Positions 28,734-37,911 of a stretch of DNA of 64,000 nucleotides are shown here, piece after piece. Made by a program: the position numbers and the translations under genes. The stretch is from contig NZ_JAQBIE010000004.1 in NCBI RefSeq assembly GCF_028294535.1, forward strand, positions 1 to 64,000, in the 5' to 3' direction. Under the pieces are notes generated by a model, which did no database searches, was not told the DNA's origin, and saw only the letters and a program-made list of their open reading frames with translations. The first letter of the stretch is position 1. The number at the start of each line of letters is the position of its first letter. This stretch comes from Paracoccus onchidii. Lineage in GTDB: Bacteria; Pseudomonadota; Alphaproteobacteria; Rhodobacterales; Rhodobacteraceae.

Positions 28734-29276
28734 ATGGCACAGAGGTTCGACAAGACGAAATACCCGATCCGGCGCAGGCGGCGCGGGTTCGAGGCTGCTG
28801 CCTCGCTGCTGGGGGACCGGGTGCAGAAGGCTGCCGAAGGGCGGGGCTTTGCCGTGGCGCGCCTGTTGACGCATTGGCCGGAAATCGCGGGCGAGCAATT
28901 GGCGCGTTCAACCCGACCGGTGCGCATCAGCCATAGTCGGGGCGGTTTCGGGGCAACGCTGACCCTGCTGACCACCGGACCGGCGGCGCCGATGGTTGAA
29001 ATGCAACTGCCTCAGCTGCGCGACAAGGTGAATGCCTGCTACGGCTATAACGCCATCCAGAAGATCGCACTGACCCAGACGGCGGCCAGCGGTTTTTCCG
29101 AAGGACAGGCCCAGTTCGCGCCCGCGCCGTCCCAAAGCCGGCAACCGGATCCCAAGGATCAGGAACGGGCCGCCGAGGTTGCGGCCCGTTTTGACGACAA
29201 TCAGCTTGCCGAGGCAATGGCCCGGCTGGCGCTTAATCTCTCTTCTCGAAAGAACCGAAAGGACAATTCATGCTGA
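28734..29276 (+). CDS. DUF721 (DciA-like) protein
   Basis: 180 residues from the ATG at 28734 (a GTG at 28692 is possible). The N-terminal half matches DUF721: FEAAASLLGDRVQKAAEGRG, then LLTHWPEIAGEQLARSTRP and YGYNAIQKIALTQ. The C-terminal 60 residues are charged and low in complexity. DciA proteins of this family load the replicative helicase DnaB in bacteria that lack DnaC; whether this short alphaproteobacterial form does so is unproven. Divergent from mutY and overlapping the dsbA-like gene by 7 bases. Confidence 0.75.
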   Translation: MAQRFDKTKYPIRRRRRGFEAAASLLGDRVQKAAEGRGFAVARLLTHWPEIAGEQLARSTRPVRISHSRGGFGATLTLLTTGPAAPMVEMQLPQLRDKVNACYGYNAIQKIALTQTAASGFSEGQAQFAPAPSQSRQPDPKDQERAAEVAARFDDNQLAEAMARLALNLSSRKNRKDNSC

Positions 29277-29911
29277 TCCGCTCTGTCGCCACCGCGATGA
29301 CACTTGCGCTGGCGATGCCGGCCCTGACCCAAACCGCTTTTGCGCAGGACGCCGAGACGGAACTGGTCGATGTGCAGACCTTGCCTGATATCGCGCTGGG
29401 TGCCGAAGATGCACCGGTCACCATTATCGAATATGCCAGCTTTACCTGCGGGCATTGCGCAAACTTTCATGAGGACAACTGGCCCAAGCTGAAATCCGAA
29501 TATGTCGATACCGGCAAGGTGCGCTTTATCCAGCGCGACGTGTATTTCGATCAGGTCGGTTTGTGGGCCGGGATGCTGGCGCGTTGCGGCGGCGATGACA
29601 AATACTATGCCGTTTCCGACATGCTGTTCAAAGAACAAGGGAAATGGCTTGCCGGGGGGTCGGGCGACGAAATCGCGACCAATCTGCGCAAAATCGGCCT
29701 GAAGGCCGGCATGACCGAAGACCAGATGACTGCATGCTGGGATGATGGCGCCAAGGCTGAACAGCTGATCGCAACCTTCCAGAAAAACGCCACGGCAGAT
29801 GAAATCGAGGCGACGCCGACCTTCATCATCGCGGGTGAAACGGTGATGAACCAGCCTTGGGATGACATGAAGGGCATCATCGACACCAAGCTGGAAGAAG
29901 CCGGCGAATAA
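29270..29911 (+). CDS. DsbA-family thiol:disulfide oxidoreductase
   Basis: Periplasmic thioredoxin-fold protein of 213 residues. The signal peptide runs to about residue 26 (LALAMPALTQTAFAQ). The active site is C60-G61-H62-C63 in YASFTCGHCANFHE, and the cis-Pro loop is ATPTFIIAGE near residue 185. The middle helical insertion is that of DsbA/ScsC/Com1-type proteins. AAGGA lies 7 bases before the ATG. Likely oxidises or shuffles disulfides, but whether it has a DsbB partner is not visible here. Confidence 0.88.
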   Translation: MLIRSVATAMTLALAMPALTQTAFAQDAETELVDVQTLPDIALGAEDAPVTIIEYASFTCGHCANFHEDNWPKLKSEYVDTGKVRFIQRDVYFDQVGLWAGMLARCGGDDKYYAVSDMLFKEQGKWLAGGSGDEIATNLRKIGLKAGMTEDQMTACWDDGAKAEQLIATFQKNATADEIEATPTFIIAGETVMNQPWDDMKGIIDTKLEEAGE

Positions 29912-29926
29912 TCCGCAAAACGTTCC

Positions 29927-29952
29927 GTGGGGCGCCTGGCATCGCGCCCCAC
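29927..29952 (+). terminator. Hairpin after the dsbA-like gene
   Basis: Perfect 9-bp stem GTGGGGCGC/GCGCCCCAC with an 8-base loop, 15 bp after the stop. There is no U-tract, so it may be an RNA-stabilising hairpin or a weak terminator. Confidence 0.5.
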
Positions 29953-30059
29953 ATTGCGGGAATGTCGGACATCCGGACAACGCGGCTGTTGGCCCATTGC
30001 GCTTTTCGCCCTAAGGTCGCGAATATTGTGCAGCGCTTGCAAAAGGGACAGCTGGAAAG

Positions 30060-30494
30060 ATGCTTCAGGAATTTCGTGAATTTATCGCCCGTGGCAATGT
30101 CGTGGACATGGCCGTGGGGATCATCATCGGTGCCGCATTCACGGCGATTGTCACCTCGATGGTGAATGACCTGATCAATCCCGTGATCGGGCTTTTGACC
30201 GGCGGGATCGATTTCACCAATAAATATGTCGTCTTGTCGGGCGAGGTTGCCGCGGGCACCGGCCTGGAAGCTGCCCGTGAATCCGGGGCGGCGATCTTTG
30301 CCTATGGATCGTTCTTGATGGCGGTTCTGAACTTTCTGATCGTGGCATGGGTGGTGTTCATGCTGGTCAAGGCGGTCAACCGCGCCCGCGCCCTGGCCGA
30401 AAAGGAAGAAAAGGTCGAGGAAGCACCTGCCGGCCCCTCGCAAGAGGAACTGCTGGCGCAGATCCGTGATCTGCTGGCCGCTCGTTCGGCCTGA
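30060..30494 (+). CDS. mscL: Large-conductance mechanosensitive channel
   Basis: Inner-membrane emergency valve that opens under hypo-osmotic shock. 144 residues: an N-terminal amphipathic helix ([19 protein letters not shown]), TM1 with [17 protein letters not shown], a periplasmic loop, TM2 ([19 protein letters not shown]) and a C-terminal charged helix ([11 protein letters not shown] and onward). All features are typical of MscL. Stands alone between two hairpins. Confidence 0.96.
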   Translation: MLQEFREFIARGNVVDMAVGIIIGAAFTAIVTSMVNDLINPVIGLLTGGIDFTNKYVVLSGEVAAGTGLEAARESGAAIFAYGSFLMAVLNFLIVAWVVFMLVKAVNRARALAEKEEKVEEAPAGPSQEELLAQIRDLLAARSA

Positions 30495-30547
30495 GTCGGT
30501 ATTCGACTTCGAAACTCGATCCGAAAAAATCTGACTCTGAAATCTGA

Positions 30548-30571
30548 CGGCGCATCCTCGGGGCTGCGCCG
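30548..30571. terminator. Hairpin between mscL and ald
   Basis: CGGCGCA/TGCGCCG 7-bp stem with a 10-base loop between the two convergent genes. T-runs are weak on both sides (TTTTTT occurs 17 bases further along the minus strand), so it is only a possible bidirectional terminator. Confidence 0.35.
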
Positions 30572-30597
30572 CCATTCATTCCCCGTTCCGGGATGCC

Positions 30598-31716
30598 TTA
30601 CTTTGCAAGGATCTGATCGACCGGAACCGCATTGATCCCCAGGGCCTCGCCGACGGGCTGCGAGGTCAGCTTGCCCTCATGGGTCGACAGCCCCGCGCGC
30701 AGATGGGGATCGTCGGCGACCGCTTGTCGCCAGCCCTTGTCCGCAAGCGCCAACAGGAAGGGTTGCGTCGCATTGCCAAGCGCCTGCGTCGAGGTCCGGG
30801 CGACGGCCCCCGGCATGTTCGCGACACAGTAATGCACGACGCCATCGACCTCGTAGATCGGGTCCTGATGCGTGGTTGCCTTTGAGGTTTCGAAACATCC
30901 GCCCTGATCGATCGCGACATCGACCAGAACTGCGCCGGGCGGCATGGTCGACAATTGAGCGCGTGTCACAAGCTTGGGCGCGGCCGCGCCCGGCACCAGC
31001 ACGGCGCCGATGACCATGTCGGCAGTCTGGATCAGCTCGGCCGTGGTCGCGGCATTTGCATATTGCGTGGTCAGTTTTCCCATGAACACATCGTCCAGAT
31101 AGGAAAGCCGGGGAACCGAGCGATCCATCACCGTTACATTTGCGCCCATGCCAACGGCGACACGCGCTGCAGCGGCGCCGACCACGCCCCCGCCTATGAT
31201 GACGACATTCGCCGGACGCACCCCGGGCACGCCCCCCATCAGGACGCCACGCCCGCCATTGGCCTTTTGCAATGCCCAGGACCCGACCTGCGGGGCCAAC
31301 CGGCCGGCCACCTCGGACATCGGTGCCAGCAGCGGCAGGCCGCCCCGTGCATCCGTCACCGTCTCATAGGCGATCGACGTGACGCCCGAAGCCAGCAGAT
31401 CCTCGGTCTGGGCGCGGTCGGGGGCAAGATGCAGGTATGTGAACAGCAACTGGCCAGCCCGCAGCATCTTGCGTTCGACGGCTTGAGGTTCTTTGACCTT
31501 GATGACCAGTTCTGCCTGATCGAAGACATCCTTGGCGGTGCCGACGATCTTTGCGCCGACGGCGCTGTAATCAGCGTCCTCGAAGCCCGATCCCAGGCCG
31601 GCCCCGGTCTCGATCACGACGTCATGGCCACGCAGGATTGCTTCACCTGCGGCGGCAGGTGTCAGGCCAACGCGGAATTCCTGTGGTTTGATTTCCCTTG
31701 GACAGCCGATTTTCAT
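30598..31716 (-). CDS. ald: Alanine dehydrogenase
   Basis: NAD-dependent reversible deamination of L-alanine to pyruvate and ammonia. The 372-residue protein carries the invariant K75 (VIKVKEPQ) and H96 (FTYLHLAPD), and the Rossmann motif VIIGGGVVGAAAARVAVG near residue 175. A GAGGAGG ribosome site precedes the ATG. The divergent Lrp-type gene 160 bp away is the expected AldR-like activator, responding to alanine. Confidence 0.96.
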   Translation of the reverse strand: MKIGCPREIKPQEFRVGLTPAAAGEAILRGHDVVIETGAGLGSGFEDADYSAVGAKIVGTAKDVFDQAELVIKVKEPQAVERKMLRAGQLLFTYLHLAPDRAQTEDLLASGVTSIAYETVTDARGGLPLLAPMSEVAGRLAPQVGSWALQKANGGRGVLMGGVPGVRPANVVIIGGGVVGAAAARVAVGMGANVTVMDRSVPRLSYLDDVFMGKLTTQYANAATTAELIQTADMVIGAVLVPGAAAPKLVTRAQLSTMPPGAVLVDVAIDQGGCFETSKATTHQDPIYEVDGVVHYCVANMPGAVARTSTQALGNATQPFLLALADKGWRQAVADDPHLRAGLSTHEGKLTSQPVGEALGINAVPVDQILAK

Positions 31717-31876
31717 GGTTCTACCTCCTCTTCATGCGCATCCGGTTCGGTGGATGCGTTTATCGGACCAGTGTCGCAGATTGTTTCCGCAAGGTGCTGC
31801 GAAGCTGGTCGCACAATGGTCACGTAAGGTGTAGATCCTTCTGAAAAATTGAAATTGTATCGAAGAAACTGCGAAT

Positions 31877-32344
31877 ATGTCGGATATTGACGCAATCGAC
31901 CGCCGAATCCTGTCCCTGTTGCAAAAGCAGGGCCGAATCAGCAATGCCGAACTGGCCGCGCGGGTGCACCTGTCCCCAAGCGCCTGCCACCGCCGGGTGC
32001 AGCGGCTGGAGGAAACTGGGGTAATCTCGGATTATGTCGCGTTGTTGGATGCGCGGGCGCTGCAGCGTCAAACCACCGTGTTCGTCGAAATCACGTTGTC
32101 GGGACAATCCGATGAGGTTCTGGACGGGTTCGAACGTTCTGTTCGCGCCATTCCCGATGTTCTGGAATGCCACCTGATGGCTGGCACCGCGGATTATCTG
32201 CTGAAGATCGTGGTCGAAGATACCGATGATTTTGCGCGGATCCACCGCCAGCATCTGTCGCGCCTGCCGGGTGTTGCGCAGATGCATTCATCTTTCGCGT
32301 TGCGCACGGTGTTTCGTACGACTGCGATTCCGGTGCAGCCCTAG
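31877..32344 (+). CDS. Lrp/AsnC-family regulator (AldR-like)
   Basis: 155 residues: an N-terminal HTH (IDRRILSLLQKQGRISNAEL, then HLSPSACHRRVQRLEETGVI) and a C-terminal RAM ligand-binding domain (YLLKIVVEDTDDFARIHRQH). Lrp proteins form octamers around amino-acid effectors. Divergence from ald strongly suggests control of ald in response to alanine. The 160-bp gap has an AT-rich run (GAAAAATTGAAATTG) close to the regulator, typical of Lrp-bound DNA. Confidence 0.9.
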   Translation: MSDIDAIDRRILSLLQKQGRISNAELAARVHLSPSACHRRVQRLEETGVISDYVALLDARALQRQTTVFVEITLSGQSDEVLDGFERSVRAIPDVLECHLMAGTADYLLKIVVEDTDDFARIHRQHLSRLPGVAQMHSSFALRTVFRTTAIPVQP

Positions 32345-32360
32345 GGGGCAGATAAAAGCA

Positions 32361-32387
32361 GACCCCCACAGCAGGGCTGCGGGGGTC
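32361..32387 (-). terminator. Terminator of rpsU
   Basis: On the minus strand, 26 bases past the rpsU stop, the arms GACCCCC/GGGGGTC plus inner CAGC/GCTG form a long hairpin followed by TGCTTTTATC. It may also end the convergent Lrp gene, but on the plus strand no T-run follows. Confidence 0.7.
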
Positions 32388-32412
32388 GCTGATTACGCGT
32401 GATCGCGTCGCC

Positions 32413-32619
32413 TTACAGCGCGCCTTCGCGCTGTGCCTTTTTACGGGCCAGCTTGCGGGCGCGGCGAACGGCCTCTGCCTTTTCACGGGCTTTCTTGACC
32501 GACGGCTTCTCGAAATGTTGCCGAAGCTTCATCTCGCGGAAGACACCTTCGCGCTGAAGTTTCTTCTTCAGGGCACGAAGCGCCTGTTCGACGTTGTTAT
32601 CGCGAACGTTGACCTGCAT
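32413..32619 (-). CDS. rpsU: 30S ribosomal protein S21
   Basis: Small, very basic 68-residue protein of the small ribosomal subunit platform. Starts [20 protein letters not shown] and continues [20 protein letters not shown], standard S21, with an Arg/Lys-rich C-terminus. An AGGAAGGTGG stretch lies upstream. Monocistronic, followed by a strong hairpin terminator. Divergent from the COQ9 gene. Confidence 0.97.
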   Translation of the reverse strand: MQVNVRDNNVEQALRALKKKLQREGVFREMKLRQHFEKPSVKKAREKAEAVRRARKLARKKAQREGAL

Positions 32620-32712
32620 GTGGTTGTCACCACCTTCCTAAGTTAGAGTTGCAAAGATTGCAGGAAGCGTTCCACTAACAGGTCGGAAGCGCTTTGTCCA
32701 GATGAGGTCGAA

Positions 32713-33372
32713 ATGACAGATACAGACCAAGACCGATTGCTGCGCGCCGCGCTGGAACATGTGCCGTTCGACGGGATGAACGAGCGGGCCTTGCTGGCGG
32801 GTGCCCGCGATATCGGTCTGCCACAGGCCCTGGCGCGCGTGCATTTTCCGCAGGGTGGGGCCGGGCTGGCCGCGGCATATCATCGCCGGGCCGATGCCAG
32901 TTTGCGCGACTGGCTTGCGACTTCGCCACCCGAAGGGCGGTTTCGTGATCGCGTGGCCGAGGCGGTCTGGCAGCGCCTGAAATTGGTCGACCCCGAACTG
33001 GTCCGGGCGGGGGCCGCAGTATTGGCCTTGCCGCAGAACTCGGTGCTGGCGGCGCGTCTGGTCTGGGAAACGGCCGACGTGATCTGGGTAGGGCTTGGCG
33101 ATAATTCCGATGATGCCAACTGGTATTCCAAGCGTGCGACGCTTTCGGCGGTGATTAGCGCGACGGTGTTGTTCTGGCTGGGGGATATGTCCGAAGGGCA
33201 TCAGGATACCCGCGAATTCCTTGATCGCCGAATTGACGGTGTGATGCGGTTTGAAATGGTCAAGTCGCGCCTGTCAAAGCTGCCCGGGGCAGATATGCTG
33301 GCGCGTGCGGCATTCGGCTGGATTCGTCCCCCGCGCGATCGGGATCTTCCGGGAAAGCAAGATTACAGGTAA
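32713..33372 (+). CDS. COQ9-family ubiquinone biosynthesis protein
   Basis: 219 residues with the COQ9 pattern: N-terminal LLRAALEHVPFDGMNERALL, then DWLATSPPEGRFRDRVAEAV, and the lipid-binding C-terminal DISADVIWVG-like core (WETADVIWVGLGDNSDDANW). COQ9 binds isoprenoid lipids and supports COQ7 hydroxylation in ubiquinone synthesis. A GAGG site precedes the ATG. The next gene, 9 bp on, is a quinone oxidoreductase in the same direction, likely in one operon. Confidence 0.9.
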   Translation: MTDTDQDRLLRAALEHVPFDGMNERALLAGARDIGLPQALARVHFPQGGAGLAAAYHRRADASLRDWLATSPPEGRFRDRVAEAVWQRLKLVDPELVRAGAAVLALPQNSVLAARLVWETADVIWVGLGDNSDDANWYSKRATLSAVISATVLFWLGDMSEGHQDTREFLDRRIDGVMRFEMVKSRLSKLPGADMLARAAFGWIRPPRDRDLPGKQDYR

Positions 33373-33381
33373 GGATTTGAG

Positions 33382-34371
33382 ATGTTTCCAGACGCAATGA
33401 ATGCGGTCGAGATTTCCGCTGCGGGCGATGCCGATATGTTGCAAATGGTGCGCCGCCCGGTGCCGGTGCCCCGCCATGACGAGATCCTGATCAAGGTCGC
33501 CTATGCCGGGGTCAATCGCCCTGACGTCCTGCAGCGCAAGGGCAGCTATGCGCCGCCGCCCAACGCCTCGGACCTGCCGGGGCTTGAAGCATCGGGCGAG
33601 ATCGTGGGGCTTGGCGCGGGCGTGACACGCTGGCGCAAGGGGGAAAAGGTTTGCGCGCTGTTGCCCGGCGGCGGCTATGGCGAATACGCGGTGTGTCACG
33701 CCGACCATGCGCTGAGGATTCCCCGCGGCTTGTCCATGAAGGAAGGGGCGTGCCTGCCCGAAACCAGTTTCACGGTGTGGTCCAATGTCGTGCAACGCGG
33801 TGGCCTGAAGGGCGGTGAGAGGTTTCTGGTGCATGGCGGAACCTCGGGGATTGGCATGATGGCGATCCAGATCGGTCATGCACTGGGCGCGCGGGTCTTT
33901 GCGACAGCGGGGAACGATCAGAAATGCAGGGCCGTCGCTGATCTTGGGGCGACCGCGATCAACTATCGCAACGAAGACTTTGTGAAACGCGTCGCGGCCG
34001 AAGGGGGCGCGGACCTGATTCTGGATATGGTCGGGGGCAGCTATATTCCCCGCAACATTCGCACCCTTTCGCTGGATGGCCGACTGGTCATGATTGCCTT
34101 TCTCGAAGGGTCGAAGGTGGAACTGAACTTTGCCCAGATCATGGCCAAGCGCCTGACCGTGACCGGCTCCACCCTGCGCCCACAGTCGGACACGGCCAAG
34201 GCGGAAATCGCCGATGCCGTGCGCAAACAGCTGTGGCCGTTGATATCAAGCGGTGCGGTCAAGGTCGTGATCGACAGCGAATTTGCGCTGAAGGATGCGG
34301 CGAATGCGCATCGGCGGATGGAAAGCAGCGAGCATATCGGAAAGATCGTGCTGAAGGTTGCCGGCGACTGA
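33382..34371 (+). CDS. NAD(P)H-quinone oxidoreductase (zinc-independent MDR)
   Basis: 329-residue medium-chain reductase of the quinone oxidoreductase/PIG3 group. It has YAGVNRPDVLQRKGSYAPPP, the catalytic-domain loop LPGLEASGEIVGLG and the NADPH-binding VHGGTSGIGMMAIQIGHALG at about 149-168. No zinc cysteines are seen. Reduces quinones or similar alkenals. Follows the COQ9 gene with an AAGGA ribosome site. ATG 33397 would also be possible. Confidence 0.9.
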   Translation: MFPDAMNAVEISAAGDADMLQMVRRPVPVPRHDEILIKVAYAGVNRPDVLQRKGSYAPPPNASDLPGLEASGEIVGLGAGVTRWRKGEKVCALLPGGGYGEYAVCHADHALRIPRGLSMKEGACLPETSFTVWSNVVQRGGLKGGERFLVHGGTSGIGMMAIQIGHALGARVFATAGNDQKCRAVADLGATAINYRNEDFVKRVAAEGGADLILDMVGGSYIPRNIRTLSLDGRLVMIAFLEGSKVELNFAQIMAKRLTVTGSTLRPQSDTAKAEIADAVRKQLWPLISSGAVKVVIDSEFALKDAANAHRRMESSEHIGKIVLKVAGD

Positions 34372-34380
34372 CGGGCGTGC

Positions 34381-35016
34381 TTAGCGAACCTGTTCCATCA
34401 AGATCCTGTCCAGCGAACAGTCATTGCGGATATCGGGGGCGCAGTCCCGCGGCGTCAGATCGCGGGTCAGGCAGACCCGGACCTCTTGCAGGGCGGCGCT
34501 GCGGCAGGTGACGGTGACCCCGTTACGGGTCAGTTGCGGGTTCGCTTCGATGAATGCGTCCTCGACCACCGATGGTGGCAGCCGGATGTCGCGGTTCAGG
34601 TCATCAAACACCTGGGGAATCACCACGCGTTCTGCCGCCGATCGTGTGGCGCCATAATAGTCTGCTGCCGACAGGCCGGTGCAGCGCCCGTGCTTTTTCC
34701 ACTGATACCAGGCCAGCCCGCCAGATCCCATCAGATCGGCCATTGCATTGCTTTGGCGGCGCGACGGATCGCGTTCGCGTGTCGAACAATCCTGAGGCCA
34801 GCCGCGTTCATATTGTGGCCATAGCCCATGCACGATGAAATCGGTCTTGCGCCCGATATCGCATTGATCCGCATCGCGTTCATTGCCCGTATGGCTGCAC
34901 CAGGTCGGCGACCAGCTCAGCGCCAGAACATAGTAATCGAACCTGCCTGCAACGTCATCGGCGCGTGCAAGCATGGGAAACAGGGCGATCAGGGCGATGC
35001 GAAGAAACTGGCTCAT
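34381..35016 (-). CDS. Secreted ribonuclease T2
   Basis: 211-residue T2-family RNase with a signal peptide (LRIALIALFPMLARA, cleavage near 19). Both catalytic blocks are present: CAS1 VHGLWPQ (H63) and CAS2 WKKHGRC (H109), and the N-terminal LSWSPTWC. Cysteines C40, C52, C77 and C112 fit the conserved disulfides. Expected to degrade RNA in the periplasm or outside for nutrient scavenging, or possibly against other cells. Ends 9 bp past the oppositely running oxidoreductase. Confidence 0.92.
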   Translation of the reverse strand: MSQFLRIALIALFPMLARADDVAGRFDYYVLALSWSPTWCSHTGNERDADQCDIGRKTDFIVHGLWPQYERGWPQDCSTRERDPSRRQSNAMADLMGSGGLAWYQWKKHGRCTGLSAADYYGATRSAAERVVIPQVFDDLNRDIRLPPSVVEDAFIEANPQLTRNGVTVTCRSAALQEVRVCLTRDLTPRDCAPDIRNDCSLDRILMEQVR

Positions 35017-35066
35017 CTTGCCGTCACCTTAGCTGCTTGTCTTCTGGCGTCCACATCGGAATGTGC

Positions 35067-35095
35067 GAATCCTCTTTTCTAATCGCGCCTGAATC
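35067..35095. promoter_or_regulatory. Two GANTC sites upstream of trcR
   Basis: GAATC at 35067-35071 and again at 35091-35095, 24 bp apart, in the 188-bp gap between the RNase T2 gene and trcR. These are CcrM targets. Methylation control is inferred. Confidence 0.5.
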
Positions 35096-35204
35096 GTTAT
35101 ATGCGCCTCCAATTCCCCCCGAAAACGAGGAATGGCACCCGCCGAAAGCCGTTTTCCCGGCCTGTTCAGGTCGTGCGCGGGGCAGATATGCGAAGGAGAC
35201 TGAC

Positions 35205-35954
35205 ATGAACAAGCCGTTGATGGCCAAGGCCACCGCCGTTTGGCTGGTCGATAACACCACGCTCAGCTTCAAGCAGATCGGTGATTTCTGCGGTCTGCAC
35301 GAACTGGAGGTGCAAGGCATTGCCGATGGTGACGTGGCCGCCGGGGTCAAAGGCTATGATCCCGTGGCTTCGAACCAGCTGGATCCTCAGGAAATCAAGC
35401 GCGGCGAGGAAAGCCCGACCTACCGGCTGCGCCTGAAATACAATCCTGCCGCCGAAGGCGAGGAAAAGCGTCGCGGGCCGCGCTATACGCCGCTGTCCAA
35501 GCGTCAGGATCGTCCTGCCGCGATTCTCTGGCTGGTTAAGTTCCATCCGGAACTGGCCGATTCACAGATTGCCAAGCTGGTCGGCACCACCAAGCCGACC
35601 ATCAATGCGATCCGCGAACGCACGCATTGGAATATCCAGAACATCCAGCCCATCGATCCGGTGGCGCTTGGTCTTTGCCGTCAGACCGAACTGGATACCG
35701 CTGTCCAGAAAGCGGCGAAAAAGCGTGCTGCCGACGGTGATGTCATGAGCGATGACGAACGGCGCAAACTGGTCAGCACCGAGACTTCGCTGTCGATGTC
35801 CGAAGAACCGCGCCTGCCGACCGCGATTGCCGGACTCGAGAATTTCTCGCTCAGTCAGGATGACGAGGATCGGAAACCCGAAGCCGATCTGGACGCTGAC
35901 AGCTTCTTCAACCTGCCGGATAATGATTCGGACGAGGATGAGGACGACCGCTGA
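35205..35954 (+). CDS. trcR: DUF1013 cell-cycle regulator (TrcR)
   Basis: 249 residues from the ATG at 35205, with AAGGAG in front; the open frame reaches back to 34965 but nothing there is conserved. The N-terminus MNKPLMAKATAVWLVDNTTL and the helix-turn-helix ADSQIAKLVGTTKPTINAIR (118-137) are typical of DUF1013, annotated in alphaproteobacteria as the cell-cycle transcriptional regulator TrcR. The last 40 residues are strongly acidic (DNDSDEDEDDR). Two GANTC sites lie upstream, suggesting that its expression follows replication-dependent methylation. Confidence 0.85.
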   Translation: MNKPLMAKATAVWLVDNTTLSFKQIGDFCGLHELEVQGIADGDVAAGVKGYDPVASNQLDPQEIKRGEESPTYRLRLKYNPAAEGEEKRRGPRYTPLSKRQDRPAAILWLVKFHPELADSQIAKLVGTTKPTINAIRERTHWNIQNIQPIDPVALGLCRQTELDTAVQKAAKKRAADGDVMSDDERRKLVSTETSLSMSEEPRLPTAIAGLENFSLSQDDEDRKPEADLDADSFFNLPDNDSDEDEDDR

Positions 35955-35987
35955 GACAGGCACCGCAGGTTCGGCATCATGGAAAAA

Positions 35988-36018
35988 GGCCGGCGCAGGG
36001 AAACCGCGCCGGCCTTTT
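35988..36018. terminator. Bidirectional terminator between trcR and the GlsB-like gene
   Basis: Perfect 9-bp stem GGCCGGCGC/GCGCCGGCC, 9-base loop. TTTT follows on the plus strand and TTTTT on the minus (AAAAA at 35983-35987), so it can end both convergent genes. Confidence 0.85.
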
Positions 36019-36036
36019 GCGTGGATTCTGATCAGA

Positions 36037-36291
36037 TCAGCCGCGATTCCTGATCAACCTGCCCAGCCAGATCAGGATACATGCACCGATGACGGCCACG
36101 ATCAACTGTCCTATGGCACCGCCAGCGGTGCCGCCCAACAGCAGCCGGAACAACCCGTTGCCCAGAACCGCGCCGACGATCCCCAAAATGACGTTCATGA
36201 TCAGTCCGTGATCGCTTTTCATGATCTTTTCGGCGATCCATCCGGCGATGGCACCCAGAATGATCGACAAGAACCACCCGATACCTTCCAT
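36037..36291 (-). CDS. GlsB/YeaQ/YmgE-family membrane protein
   Basis: 84 residues, three hydrophobic segments and the family pattern GWFLSIILGAIAGWIAEKIM, then GLIMNVILGIVGAVLGNGLF and a terminal WLGRLIRNRG. These small membrane proteins are stress-associated (transglycosylase-associated family) but have no proven activity. Monocistronic, ending at the shared terminator. Confidence 0.9.
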   Translation of the reverse strand: MEGIGWFLSIILGAIAGWIAEKIMKSDHGLIMNVILGIVGAVLGNGLFRLLLGGTAGGAIGQLIVAVIGACILIWLGRLIRNRG

Positions 36292-36408
36292 AACCAGCCC
36301 CCTGTGCTGTTTTCACATTCACGTCCACCGCAGCGACGCGCTGCAACAGAAATGCGCGACGGGGCCAATCTGTTCCCGCCGCGCAATCATTACGATCTGA
36401 TCTGCCGG

Positions 36409-37881
36409 TCAGACCGACAGGCAGACATATTTCATTTCCAGATAGTCATCGATGCCGTGATGGCTGCCCTCGCGGCCAAGGCCCGATTGCTTGACGCCGC
36501 CGAACGGGGCCACCTCGGTCGAGATGATTCCGGTATTCACGCCGACGATGCCGTATTCCAGTCCTTCCTGAACGCGCGTGATGCGACCGATATCGCGGGC
36601 ATAGAAATACGAGGCCAGGCCAAAGATCGTGGCATTGGCCTTTTCGATCACCTCTTCTTCGGTGTCGAACTTGAACAGAGGCGCCAGCGGGCCAAAGGTT
36701 TCTTCGGTGGCGACCTTCATATTGTCGGTCACGCCGGTCACGACGGTCGGTTTGAAGAACAGCCCGTCGAGGCGTCCGCCACCGGTCGCGATCGCCCCTC
36801 CGCCATCCAGAACGTCCTGGATATGCTCTTCGACCTTGGTCACGGCCTTGTCATTGATCAACGGGCCGGTGGTGATGCCGTCTTCCAACCCGTCGCCGAC
36901 CGTCAGTTTGTCAACCGCGGCGGCAAGACGCTTGGCAAATTCATCATAGACGCCCGCCTGCACATAGATCCGGTTCGCGCAGACGCAGGTCTGGCCATTG
37001 TTGCGGAATTTAGAGGCCATCGCGCCTTCGACCGCAGCGTCCAGATCGGCATCGTCAAACACGATGAACGGCGCGTTGCCACCCAGTTCCATGCTGCATT
37101 TCAGAACCTGATCCGCCGCCTGACGCAGCAGGATGCGGCCAACCTCGGTCGAGCCGGTGAAGGTCAGTTTGCGGATCTTGGGGTTTTCGCAGAATTCCTT
37201 GCCGATCTCGCTGCTGCGCGACGAGGTTACAACCGACAGGATGCCCTTGGGCAGGCCGGCGCGTTCGGCAAGAACGGCCATTGCCAGCGCCGAAAGCGGT
37301 GTTTCCGCGGCCGGGCGGGCAACAAAGCCACAGCCTACGGCCAAGGCCGGTGCCGCCTTGCGGGCGATCATCGCATTCGGAAAGTTCCAGGGCGTGATCG
37401 AGCCGACAACCCCGATGGGCTGACGGATTACGGTCAGCCGTTTGTCGGGCTGATGGCCGGGGATCGTTTCGCCGTAGACACGCTTGGCCTCTTCACCGAA
37501 CCACTCGATGAAGCTGGCACCATAGGCGATTTCACCCTTGGCCTCGGCGAAGGGCTTGCCCATTTCGGCGGTCAGGATGCGGGCAAGATCGTCCTGGTTT
37601 TCCATCATCAAGTCGTACCACTTGCGCATCAGCTGTGCGCGTTCTTTGGCGGTGCGCGCGGCCCAATCCTTCATGGCATCGGCGGCGGCGTCGATCGCGG
37701 TGGCAACGTCCTGGCGGGACAGGTCCGCAACCTTGGCAATCACGTCCCCCCGTGCGGGGTTGATGACGTCAAAGGTCGCGCCATCGGCGGCTTCGACCCA
37801 TTCTCCGGCAACGAAAGCGCGCGTTTCCAGAAGCGAAGGATCGCGCAAGAGGGTCTGTAGATCGGTGGAATGTTTGGTCAC
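36409..37881 (-). CDS. gabD: NAD(P)-dependent succinate-semialdehyde dehydrogenase
   Basis: Oxidises succinate semialdehyde to succinate, the exit of the GABA pathway. 490 residues, with catalytic C299 in [11 protein letters not shown], general base E265 in [10 protein letters not shown] and [12 protein letters not shown]. The cofactor Lys normally found in V-x-KPA is Arg here ([13 protein letters not shown]189). No GABA transaminase lies nearby. A consensus promoter with a palindrome sits directly upstream. Confidence 0.9.
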   Translation of the reverse strand: MTKHSTDLQTLLRDPSLLETRAFVAGEWVEAADGATFDVINPARGDVIAKVADLSRQDVATAIDAAADAMKDWAARTAKERAQLMRKWYDLMMENQDDLARILTAEMGKPFAEAKGEIAYGASFIEWFGEEAKRVYGETIPGHQPDKRLTVIRQPIGVVGSITPWNFPNAMIARKAAPALAVGCGFVARPAAETPLSALAMAVLAERAGLPKGILSVVTSSRSSEIGKEFCENPKIRKLTFTGSTEVGRILLRQAADQVLKCSMELGGNAPFIVFDDADLDAAVEGAMASKFRNNGQTCVCANRIYVQAGVYDEFAKRLAAAVDKLTVGDGLEDGITTGPLINDKAVTKVEEHIQDVLDGGGAIATGGGRLDGLFFKPTVVTGVTDNMKVATEETFGPLAPLFKFDTEEEVIEKANATIFGLASYFYARDIGRITRVQEGLEYGIVGVNTGIISTEVAPFGGVKQSGLGREGSHHGIDDYLEMKYVCLSV

Positions 37882-37911
37882 AACGGGGTCTCCGAATTGG
37901 GCTTGGTCAAT

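Noticed and set aside
34381-35016. RNase T2 as a toxin with an immunity gene
   Set aside because: No small partner gene overlaps it, and it has an ordinary signal peptide and no toxin-delivery domain.
35752-37860. A 702-codon open frame on the plus strand
   Set aside because: It overlaps the ends of trcR and most of gabD in antisense and crosses the shared terminator and the GlsB-like gene; no conserved motif.
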